Shown: one piece after another, positions 1 to 5,850 of the stretch
How the letters are laid out: every line of letters starts with the position of its first letter
Position numbering within the stretch: position 1 is the first letter of the stretch
DNA from: an uncultured Mucilaginibacter sp.
GTDB taxonomy: Bacteria > Bacteroidota > Bacteroidia > Sphingobacteriales > Sphingobacteriaceae
Direction: 5' to 3'
DNA: 6,982 bases
NCBI GenBank assembly: GCA_903885865.1
Contig: CAISKH010000589.1
Span: 1 to 6,982 of the forward strand
Program-made: the position numbers and the translations under genes
The notes under the pieces: model-generated
Seen by the model: the letters and a program-made list of their open reading frames with translations, nothing else
What the model was told of the DNA's origin: nothing
Database searches by the model: none

Positions 1-186
1 CGCGTTTGATGGGTCCTTTTTTATTTTAACCACCACACCCGGCAAAGGCAGCCCTTTCTCATCCGTTACTTTACCTGTAATTGTTTTTTGTGCAACTTTT
101 ATAATTGCACCGGTTAAATTACTGTTTGCGTTTACCCCGGACACGGCCAGGCTTAACAGCATCATTAATAATAAGGTCTTTTTCAT
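1..186 (-). CDS. Secreted protein with CarboxypepD_reg-like domain, probably start of a TonB-dependent receptor (partial)
   Basis: Reading the minus strand from an ATG at 186-184 gives 62 codons that stay open to the window edge, so only the N-terminus is present. It begins with a classic signal peptide (MKK, then a Leu/Met-rich core, probable cleavage after VNA near residue 20). Residues about 35-55 read ITGKVTDEKGLPLPGVVV, the first strands of a CarboxypepD_reg-like (carboxypeptidase regulatory) domain. In Bacteroidota this signal-peptide-plus-domain start is typical of SusC/RagA-type and other TonB-linked outer-membrane proteins, but also of other exported proteins, so the receptor identity is inference: the plug and barrel lie outside the window. 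The gene is divergent from the sigma-factor operon across 82 bp, an arrangement consistent with a receptor linked to its sigma/anti-sigma pair. No Shine-Dalgarno sequence is visible; the region before the ATG is A-rich on the coding strand. Confidence 0.75.
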   Translation of the reverse strand, partial: MKKTLLLMMLLSLAVSGVNANSNLTGAIIKVAQKTITGKVTDEKGLPLPGVVVKIKKDPSNA

Positions 187-268
187 AACTATAGTTTTTT
201 TTGTGGTATGATGCAGTATTTATGCAATTTCCATAAACCATAAAAAAAATTAATTTGATGCCGCTAAT
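187..268. other. Divergent intergenic region between secreted-protein gene and sigma operon
   Basis: This 82-bp AT-rich gap must hold the promoters of both divergent genes. I found no full match to TAnnTTTG on either strand. The nearest is TTAATTTG at 250-257 on the plus strand (one mismatch) without a -33 box. This leaves room for promoters read by the ECF sigma factor itself, whose consensus is unknown to me. Confidence 0.5.
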
Positions 269-841
269 ATGGCCTGGTTAAACAAATCAAAAAAACAGGA
301 TAACAATAATGACGGTGAGCTGCTAAAGCGCTACCGTCAAAGCGGCGACCTTGCTGTGCTGGGCGAACTGTTTCAAAACTATGCCCACATGGTTTATTAT
401 GTTTGCTACAGGTATTTGCAGGACGGCGAACAAAGTAAGGACGCAGTTATGGAGATTTTTGAGCAGTTGATAAACAAGGTTAACCAGCAGGAAATAAAAC
501 AGTTTAGCAGTTGGTTATATGTATTGAGCCGCAACCATTGCTTGATGCAGCTGCGGTCGGCTAAAAAAATGCAGCACACTACTTTGGATGAATTTATGGA
601 ATTCCCCATAGATTTGCATCCTGAAGGTGAAAACAAGGAACATCGGTTAACTGCGCTTGAGTTGTGCATGGAAAAACTTCCCGCTGCGCAAAAACAAAGC
701 ATCGACCTGTTTTTTATGAATGAGAAGTGTTATAAAGAAATAACCGAACTTACAGGTTATACTTTAAAAGAGGTTAAAAGTTATATACAAAACGGCAAAC
801 GCAACTTAAAAATTTGCATGGAGAAGAACGGTGAGCGCTAA
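269..841 (+). CDS. ECF-type RNA polymerase sigma factor (sigma-70 family)
   Basis: This 190-residue protein has the size and layout of an extracytoplasmic-function sigma factor. Sigma region 2 spans about residues 18-98: LLKRYRQSGD, then FQNYAHMVYYVCYRYL, the acidic helix around DAVMEIFEQL, and FSSWLYVLSRNHCLMQLR, which corresponds to the -10 recognition part. Region 4 spans about 128-184, with LPAAQKQSIDLFFM followed by a helix-turn-helix (CYKEITELTGYTLKEVKSYIQNGKRNLK). There is no sigma region 1.1 or 3. It would direct RNA polymerase to a dedicated promoter set and be held inactive by a membrane partner. The partner is probably the next gene, which overlaps it by 11 bp. The ATG at 269 has no Shine-Dalgarno sequence and no upstream in-frame alternative that I could see. 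Target genes cannot be read from the sequence; the divergent gene at 1-186 is a candidate. Confidence 0.9.
   Translation: MAWLNKSKKQDNNNDGELLKRYRQSGDLAVLGELFQNYAHMVYYVCYRYLQDGEQSKDAVMEIFEQLINKVNQQEIKQFSSWLYVLSRNHCLMQLRSAKKMQHTTLDEFMEFPIDLHPEGENKEHRLTALELCMEKLPAAQKQSIDLFFMNEKCYKEITELTGYTLKEVKSYIQNGKRNLKICMEKNGER
820..826 (+). promoter_or_regulatory. Ribosome binding site for the GTG-started anti-sigma-like gene
   Basis: GGAGAAG lies 4 bases before the GTG at 831, inside the last codons of the sigma gene. It is the only clear Shine-Dalgarno-like sequence upstream of any gene in the window. It supports the GTG start and suggests that translation of the two overlapping genes is coupled. Confidence 0.5.
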
Positions 842-2336
842 TAAACCCGACATATTACAAATACGGAAGTACCTTAACGGGGAGCTTGATGCCCATGCTA
901 TGTACGAATTGGAACGCCGGGCGCAAAACGATCCGTTTTTGATGGACGTGATAAAAGGAATGGAAAGCGGCAGTGAAAACCACCAGCCTAACCTTGATGC
1001 TATTGAACGGCTTATACAACAGCGGGTGCAGCAAGATAAAAAGCGCGTTATCCCGATTTATAAATACTGGCCTGCCGCAGCTTGTTTGTTAATTGCGCTG
1101 GGTATTGGCGGCTGGTGGTTAACGCGTCAAACGCCAAAACCATTGGTTGCAGTGAATGTACATCCGATGGCTCCTGTTGATAAAGCGCAGGAACCGAAAC
1201 CGCCGTCGGTTGCAGCGCCCATTGTCCCGGCTGTTAAACCGGCTGTAATAGCAAGAAACCGGGTACCGGAGGTTAAAGCATCGGGGTCGTCTGCATTAAC
1301 CGCGATCAAACAAGCGCCGCCCCAACGCGAAAGTGTATTTAAATCCGATACCGTAGACTATAAAATTGCCGACTATAAACCACAGCCGAACAAAACCGTG
1401 GACAACGTGCTGAGGGAGGTAAGGATACCCAACATTGGCGCTCAAAAATCTGGCGATACCATAGCATTAAATAAAACCGCAGAGATTGCTAATGCTGATG
1501 CTCCGCGCACGATTACGGGCAAAATTGTTGATAAAAAGAACGGCGTTCTGTTACCCGGCGTACCCATCATCATTAACGGAACCGACCAGGGTATAAAAAC
1601 AAACGCTGATGGATCGTTTGCAGCGGTAATGCGCGCAAGGAAGGCAACAATAGCCGTAAGCAAGGAAGGTTACGAGCCGCAGCAGGTTAAGGTTAAGGAC
1701 CAGGATAATTTAGAAATTGAATTGGTTCCGGATAACAAGGCGCTTTCGAAGGCGGCTATTAACAGGGATGTTGTGCAAAAAAGGGTAGTAAAAGGAGGTG
1801 TAGGTGCAATCATCGGAAACAATCTTGCTTCATCCGGAACAAAACCTGATAGCCTTGACGAACTTTTGAAAAAGATGCAGGGCGTGGAAGTGGGTAACGA
1901 TGGTACTTTAACCCACCAGGGACAGCAGGTAACTAAAGCACGACTAAACGGGAAAGACTATGCAGGCGGCGATGTGGCGCAGGCCACAAAAAACCTGCCT
2001 GCTGATATTATTGAAAAAGTACAGGTAGTTGACGATTATGCCGACCAGGCCGCAAAAAAGGGAGTAAAAGGTACTGCTGCAAAACCAATGCCCGTAATTG
2101 GCTGGAAACAATACCAGGCTTATCTTGACCGTGCAGCTGTTATGCCCAACGGGGCAACGGGCGAAATTACCGCGGATGTTAATATAGCGCCTGGCGGAAA
2201 GATACATTCTATACAGATAACAAACAGCAATAGGGCCATGCTTAATAAAGCGATGCAAATAATAAAAAACGGCCCAAAATGGATCGGAGACACGAAATCA
2301 AAAACAGTTCGGTTAAAAATTGTATTTCATAAATAA
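831..2336 (+). CDS. Membrane anti-sigma-like protein with CarboxypepD_reg, receptor-plug-like and TonB-C-like domains
   Basis: This 501-residue protein appears to be the membrane partner of the preceding sigma factor. Residues 8-45 (IRKYLNGELDAHAMYELERRA, then NDPFLMDVIKGME) match the short cytoplasmic anti-sigma-like segment common in Bacteroidota; it has no zinc-finger Cys/His cluster and no recognisable FecR domain. One membrane helix lies at about 79-97, giving an N-in topology. A Pro/Ala/Lys-rich linker (100-165) resembles the periplasm-spanning part of TonB. Residues 226-299 form a CarboxypepD_reg-like domain (TITGKIVDKKNG, LLPGVPIIING, NADGSF). Residues 338-412 resemble the plug of Bacteroidota outer-membrane receptors (LLKKMQGVEV, RLNGKDYAGGD, ATKNLPADIIEKVQVVDDYADQA). 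Residues 419-501 resemble a TonB C-terminal domain (PVIGWKQYQAYLD, then IIKNGPKW). No beta-barrel follows. The start is GTG at 831, overlapping the sigma gene and preceded by GGAGAAG; the next in-frame ATG would remove much of the anti-sigma segment. Anti-sigma function is inferred from context. Confidence 0.85.
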   Translation: MSANKPDILQIRKYLNGELDAHAMYELERRAQNDPFLMDVIKGMESGSENHQPNLDAIERLIQQRVQQDKKRVIPIYKYWPAAACLLIALGIGGWWLTRQTPKPLVAVNVHPMAPVDKAQEPKPPSVAAPIVPAVKPAVIARNRVPEVKASGSSALTAIKQAPPQRESVFKSDTVDYKIADYKPQPNKTVDNVLREVRIPNIGAQKSGDTIALNKTAEIANADAPRTITGKIVDKKNGVLLPGVPIIINGTDQGIKTNADGSFAAVMRARKATIAVSKEGYEPQQVKVKDQDNLEIELVPDNKALSKAAINRDVVQKRVVKGGVGAIIGNNLASSGTKPDSLDELLKKMQGVEVGNDGTLTHQGQQVTKARLNGKDYAGGDVAQATKNLPADIIEKVQVVDDYADQAAKKGVKGTAAKPMPVIGWKQYQAYLDRAAVMPNGATGEITADVNIAPGGKIHSIQITNSNRAMLNKAMQIIKNGPKWIGDTKSKTVRLKIVFHK

Positions 2337-2343
2337 CCGCAAC

Positions 2344-2380
2344 AACCTTTTACCTTTCAGCTTTAACCTTTTAGCCTTTC
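2344..2380. repeat. Short degenerate tandem repeat (A-R-C-Y-T-T-T-N type) between convergent genes
   Basis: Five imperfect 7-8 base units run head to tail: AACCTTTT, ACCTTTC, AGCTTTA, ACCTTTT, AGCCTTTC. They fill most of the 34-bp gap between the anti-sigma-like gene and pepT and continue into the pepT stop codon and its last codons (2371-2380). No hairpin forms, so it is not an intrinsic terminator. Its role is unknown; replication slippage or a shared intergenic repeat are both possible. Confidence 0.5.
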
Positions 2381-3624
2381 TCCTCCCATATCATACATAA
2401 ATGCAAAATGGTTTCTACAGCTTTTTGCATATCCTGAACTGATACCCATTCCTGCTTGCTATGAAAAGCGTGTTCGCCGGCAAAAATATTGGGGCAGGGT
2501 AAACCCATAAATGATAGCCTGGAGCCATCGGTACCGCCGCGTATGCTGCATAACCTGGCTTCTAACCCGGCGCGCCTTATAGCTTCCATACCATACTCCA
2601 CAATTTGTGGTTGTTTATCAAGCATTGCCTTCATATTACGGTACTGCGGTTTAATTTGCAGCTCATAACCTGAATTGGGGAAATTTTTCAATACGTCATC
2701 AGCTATTTTGCGGATAACACCGACATGTGTCCCCAATTTAGCCTCGTCAAAATCGCGGATAATAAAATCTGCGATGGCTTGCTCAACATGCCCCTCCACA
2801 CCAACCGGGTGTACAAAACCTTGCATATTTTCAGTACCTTCGGGAGACAGCTCAAATGGCAGCCGGGCAAGTATTTCGGCGGCAATTTTTATGGCGCTTT
2901 CCATCTTGCCTTTTGCAAAACCCGGGTGAGCGCTTATGCCATTTATGATGAGTTTTGCGCCATCGGCCGAAAATGTTTCGTTTTCCATATTCCCGGCGCT
3001 TTCACCATCTATAGTATAACCCGCGTAGGCGCCTAATTTTTTTATATCCACTTTATCCACGCCCCGCCCAATTTCTTCATCGGGCGTAAATAATATTCGT
3101 ATAGTACCATGCTTAATTTCGGGATGGTTCATCAGCTGATAACAGGCGTCAATAATTTCGGCTACACCTGCTTTATTATCGGCGCCAAGTAAGGTTGTGC
3201 CGCTGGCTGTTATAATGTCATTGCCTAACTGGTTTTTCAGGTCGGGATGTTCGCTAATCCGTATTACCTGCGACGGGTCATCCGGCAAGGTTATATCCTC
3301 TCCGCTATAGTTTTTATGAATAATAGGGTTTACCCCAAATCCGCTGCAATCGGGCGAAGTATCCATATGCGAGCAGAAACAAATTACGGGTATGCCCGGC
3401 TTGCCGGTATTGGCAGGTATAGTTGCATAAACATAGCCGTATTCATCAAGATGGGCATCATTTATCCCCATCTGCCGCAGCTCATCCACCAGTAACCTGC
3501 CCAGGTTTTTTTGTTTTTCGGTTGACGGATAAGTTTCTGAGGTAGGATCGGATTGCGTATCTATCTTTACATAACGTAAAAAACGGTCGGTAACAGTAAA
3601 ATCTATGGCCGGGTTAAAGTTCAT
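2371..3624 (-). CDS. pepT: Peptidase T (tripeptide aminopeptidase, M20B family)
   Basis: The 417-residue product is a full-length peptidase T, a cytoplasmic di-zinc aminopeptidase that removes the N-terminal residue from tripeptides. Expected metal and catalytic residues are visible: H86 and D88 in SHMDTS, bridging D149 in LLGADNKAG, E183 and E184 in TPDEEIGRG, D206 in TIDGE, and H388 in HAFHSKQE. The lid/dimerisation domain lies roughly at 218-330 and includes the family signature GISAHPGFAKGKM. The conserved IRGGTDGSRLSFMG loop follows at about 361-374. The start ATG (3624-3622) gives the usual N-terminus, with FLRYVKIDTQSD at 15-26. No Shine-Dalgarno sequence is seen; a possible -7 element lies about 57 bp upstream. 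The gene is divergent from the YjbR-family gene and convergent with the anti-sigma-like gene. It contains no frameshift or missing key residue and is probably a housekeeping peptide-utilisation gene. Confidence 0.95.
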   Translation of the reverse strand: MNFNPAIDFTVTDRFLRYVKIDTQSDPTSETYPSTEKQKNLGRLLVDELRQMGINDAHLDEYGYVYATIPANTGKPGIPVICFCSHMDTSPDCSGFGVNPIIHKNYSGEDITLPDDPSQVIRISEHPDLKNQLGNDIITASGTTLLGADNKAGVAEIIDACYQLMNHPEIKHGTIRILFTPDEEIGRGVDKVDIKKLGAYAGYTIDGESAGNMENETFSADGAKLIINGISAHPGFAKGKMESAIKIAAEILARLPFELSPEGTENMQGFVHPVGVEGHVEQAIADFIIRDFDEAKLGTHVGVIRKIADDVLKNFPNSGYELQIKPQYRNMKAMLDKQPQIVEYGMEAIRRAGLEARLCSIRGGTDGSRLSFMGLPCPNIFAGEHAFHSKQEWVSVQDMQKAVETILHLCMIWEEKG

Positions 3625-3627
3625 CTA

Positions 3628-3660
3628 TTTGTAAAATATAGTTGGGTAAAGATAATTTAG
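3628..3660 (+). promoter_or_regulatory. Possible promoter for the YjbR-family gene
   Basis: TTTG at 3628-3631 and TAATTTAG at 3653-3660 (one mismatch to TAnnTTTG) are separated by 21 bases, slightly more than the usual spacing of about 19. This would give a leader of roughly 30 nt before the GTG at 3695. It is a weak call: one mismatch in the -7 box and a long spacer. Confidence 0.28.
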
Positions 3661-3680
3661 ATATCATAAATTAGCGTAAA

Positions 3681-3688
3681 CAAAAATA
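3681..3688 (-). promoter_or_regulatory. Possible Bacteroidetes -7 element for pepT
   Basis: On the minus strand these bases read TATTTTTG, a full match to the Bacteroidetes -7 consensus TAnnTTTG. Transcription would start near 3675 and give a leader of about 50 nt before the pepT ATG. No TTTG or TTG is found at the expected -33 distance, and an AT-rich 70-bp gap can give such a match by chance. Confidence 0.3.
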
Positions 3689-3694
3689 GTATAA

Positions 3695-4054
3695 GTGAAC
3701 ATAGAGGAACTGCGCGATCATTGCCTATTAAAGCCTGCCGTTACCGAAGGGTTCCCCTTTGGCGAAGATACCTTAGTGTTTAAGGTGGCGGGCAAAATTT
3801 TCCTGATCACCAGCTTCCTGGAAGGCGACCGCTTTAATGTAAAATGCGACTCTGAACTGGCCGTTGAATTGCGCGAACGCCATACCGAAGTTCAACCCGG
3901 ATACCACATGAATAAAAAGATGTGGAACACCGTTTTTATGAATGGTACGCTAACCCGCAAACAATTGCTTGAAATGATCGATCATTCCTATAATATGGTA
4001 GTTAATGGCCTTCCTAAAAAAATACAGGCCGAAATTGCTGATGGCAATTATTAA
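3695..4054 (+). CDS. MmcQ/YjbR family protein
   Basis: This small 119-residue soluble protein has the compact layout of the YjbR/MmcQ family (CyaY-like fold, often annotated DNA-binding). Characteristic stretches are the N-terminal helix IEELRDHCLLKPAVTEGFPFG (residues 3-23, split by the family's conserved E-x-x-P-F-G pattern), TLVFKVAGKIFLI (26-38), FNVKCDSELAVELRE (47-61), the PGYHMNKKMWNTV segment (68-80) and the closing helix with MIDHSYNMVVNGLPKK (94-109). Length equals the family's usual 110-125 residues. The start is GTG at 3695, since no in-frame ATG precedes it, and there is no Shine-Dalgarno sequence. The cellular role of the family is poorly defined; DNA binding rests on fold similarity only. 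It ends 50 bp before the M14 peptidase gene, which has its own promoter-like sequence, so co-transcription is possible but not required. Confidence 0.88.
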   Translation: MNIEELRDHCLLKPAVTEGFPFGEDTLVFKVAGKIFLITSFLEGDRFNVKCDSELAVELRERHTEVQPGYHMNKKMWNTVFMNGTLTRKQLLEMIDHSYNMVVNGLPKKIQAEIADGNY

Positions 4055-4060
4055 ATAACC

Positions 4061-4090
4061 TTTGATATTAAAAGGGCATAATTATATTTG
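4061..4090 (+). promoter_or_regulatory. Bacteroidetes-type promoter for the M14 peptidase-rhomboid pair
   Basis: TTTG at 4061-4064 (-33 box) is followed after 18 bases by TATATTTG at 4083-4090, a full match to the -7 consensus TAnnTTTG. It lies entirely in the 50-bp gap before the ATG at 4105, which predicts a short leader of about 10 nt. It is the best promoter candidate in the window. Confidence 0.6.
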
Positions 4091-4104
4091 CTAAAGTCAA
4101 TTTT

Positions 4105-5850
4105 ATGAAAGCTGTTTTATTTGCCTTGTTAACCTGTTTTGCTTTTAGCGCGGCAAATGCCCAGCTAACGCCCTTTGAGTTAAGTAAGGATAAAAGTTAC
4201 ACGGCTACCTATCGCGAAATAATTGCATATTATAAAAAACTGGCCCGCGGAAACCCGCAAATGAAACTGTTTAACTATGGTACTACTGATGTGGGCCTGC
4301 CTTTAACGCTGGTCGTTTTATCGCGGGATAAAGTTTTTGATCCGGCAATCATCAAAAAGCAAAACAAACGGGTGCTGCTCATCAACAACGGCATTCATCC
4401 CGGCGAGCCGGAAGGTATTGATGCTAGTATGATGCTGGCCCGCGACCTGCTTAAAAAACACACGCTGCCAAAAGATGTGGTGATCTGCATAGTAGCGATT
4501 TATAATATTGACGGCTGTTTAAATCGCGGCCTTAGCCGGGTTAACCAAAACGGGCCCACTAGTTATGGTTTCAGGGGCAATTATCGCAATTTGGACCTGA
4601 ACCGCGACTTTATTAAAGGCGACAGCCGGAACACCTATGCTTTAGAGCAAATAATAAACACCTGGAAACCTGAAATATTTTTAGATAACCATACCAGCGA
4701 CGGAGCAGATTACCAATATGTAATGACGCTGATAGAAACGCAAAAGGATAAACAAAACCCAATACTTGCTGAATATACTTCAAAAACATTATCGCCTGAA
4801 TTGTACCGACGGATGAAATTGAACGGCTACGAAATGATACCTTATGTGGAGGGTATGCGCGGCGACGACCCCGATGCAGGTATTGTGGGGTATCTAGAAA
4901 CGCCCCGCTATGCTACGGGCTATACCGCACAGCACAATATTATCAGCTACATAACAGAAACGCATATGTTAAAGCCCTTTGATAAAAGGGTGTACGCGAC
5001 TTATGATTTTATGCAAAACCTGGTCGATATTAATGAGCGCGACGCGAAATTAATAGGCAGGCTAAAGCAAGAGGCGGATGAGCAGGTAAGCCTGCAAAAA
5101 ACATTTGCTCTTAACTGGGAGCTTGACCGTTCAAAGGTCGATACCATCACTTTTAAGGGATATTCGTCGGGTTATAAAACCAGCGGGGTAAGCGGGCTGC
5201 CGCGTTTGTATTATGACCGCAGCAAGCCTTACACCAAAATAATTAAAAACTATAATACCTATAAGCCCACTATTGCGGCCGAAAAGCCCGTAGCCTACGT
5301 GATACCCCAGGCCTGGGGTAAAATTATTGAATTGTACAAGCTGAATAACATTGCCATGCACCGGCTAACTCATGATACTACGCTGAATTTACAAATGTAT
5401 TATATAGGCGATTATAAAACTGCGCCCAGGCCCTATGAGGGCCATTACCTGCATACGGATGTACAGGTTAACCCAACAGCTATGGCCGTTAAATTTTATG
5501 CCGGCGATTACGTGGTTTATACCAACCAGGCGCTTAACCGCTATATTGTTGAAACGCTGGAACCACAGGGTGTTGATTCGTTTTTTGCGTGGAACTTTTT
5601 TGATTCGGTTTTGGGGCAGAAGGAGGGTTATTCGGCTTATGTGTTTGAAGACGTTGCTGCCGAGCTGTTAACGAAAGATCCCGAACTGCGTAAAAAACTG
5701 GATGATGAAAAGGCAAAAGACCCGAAGTTGGCAGCCAGCGCATCGGCACAGTTAAATTTTGTTTACCGCAATTCGCCTTATTCCGAAAAAACATATCTTC
5801 GCTACCCCGTTGGGCGAATAGTTACACCAACCAAACTTGATTTGAAATAA
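4105..5850 (+). CDS. Exported M14 family zinc carboxypeptidase
   Basis: The 581-residue product has a signal peptide (MKAVLFALLTCFAFSAANA, likely cut after residue 19) and no later membrane helix, so it should act in the periplasm or outside the cell. The M14 carboxypeptidase domain fills about residues 30-310. Visible zinc ligands are H98 and E101 (GIHPGEPEG) and H196 (LDNHTSDG). Substrate-binding N166 and R167 lie in NLDLNRDF, and the catalytic glutamate is probably E285 in YITETHML. The remaining 270 residues form a C-terminal region including VIPQAWGKIIEL (398-409) that I recall from large Bacteroidota M14 proteins but cannot assign a function. The reaction is hydrolysis of C-terminal residues from peptides; the real substrate (dietary peptide, peptidoglycan peptide or other) cannot be told. 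No Shine-Dalgarno sequence precedes the ATG. Its stop overlaps the rhomboid start by one base, indicating an operon. Confidence 0.92.
   Translation: MKAVLFALLTCFAFSAANAQLTPFELSKDKSYTATYREIIAYYKKLARGNPQMKLFNYGTTDVGLPLTLVVLSRDKVFDPAIIKKQNKRVLLINNGIHPGEPEGIDASMMLARDLLKKHTLPKDVVICIVAIYNIDGCLNRGLSRVNQNGPTSYGFRGNYRNLDLNRDFIKGDSRNTYALEQIINTWKPEIFLDNHTSDGADYQYVMTLIETQKDKQNPILAEYTSKTLSPELYRRMKLNGYEMIPYVEGMRGDDPDAGIVGYLETPRYATGYTAQHNIISYITETHMLKPFDKRVYATYDFMQNLVDINERDAKLIGRLKQEADEQVSLQKTFALNWELDRSKVDTITFKGYSSGYKTSGVSGLPRLYYDRSKPYTKIIKNYNTYKPTIAAEKPVAYVIPQAWGKIIELYKLNNIAMHRLTHDTTLNLQMYYIGDYKTAPRPYEGHYLHTDVQVNPTAMAVKFYAGDYVVYTNQALNRYIVETLEPQGVDSFFAWNFFDSVLGQKEGYSAYVFEDVAAELLTKDPELRKKLDDEKAKDPKLAASASAQLNFVYRNSPYSEKTYLRYPVGRIVTPTKLDLK
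5303..5320. repeat. Perfect 18-bp palindrome inside the M14 peptidase gene
   Basis: TACCCCAGGCCTGGGGTA is identical to its own reverse complement over all 18 bases and stops there (A opposite A outside). It encodes the conserved-looking IPQAWGK segment, so it may simply follow from codon choice. A second inverted repeat, GGCCCT-ATG-AGGGCC, lies about 110 bp downstream at 5429-5443. Confidence 0.6.

Noticed and set aside
250..257. TTAATTTG as a promoter -7 box for the sigma gene
   Set aside because: It has one mismatch to TAnnTTTG, no -33 box at a fitting distance, and would leave almost no leader before the ATG at 269.
831..1121. FecR-type or zinc-finger (ZAS) anti-sigma assignment
   Set aside because: No Hx3Cx2C zinc motif is present before the membrane helix and no FecR domain follows it; the N-terminus fits the separate Bacteroidota anti-sigma-like segment instead.
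1944..2258. Minus-strand open frame of 104 codons opposite the plug/TonB-C-like region
   Set aside because: It is antisense to a gene with recognisable domains, and its composition is typical of a shadow frame.
2725..3036. Plus-strand open frame of 103 codons opposite pepT
   Set aside because: It lies antisense to the well-conserved peptidase T gene; the translation resembles no protein and is Cys/Phe-rich as expected from an antisense frame.
4059..4075. CCTTT-GATATTA-AAAGG inverted repeat as a terminator after the YjbR-family gene
   Set aside because: The stem is only five pairs with mostly A-T, there is no T-run after it, and it coincides with the better supported promoter of the next gene.
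4975..4990. CCCTTT-GATA-AAAGGG hairpin
   Set aside because: It lies in the middle of the M14 coding region, without a T-tract; most likely a coincidence of codons.
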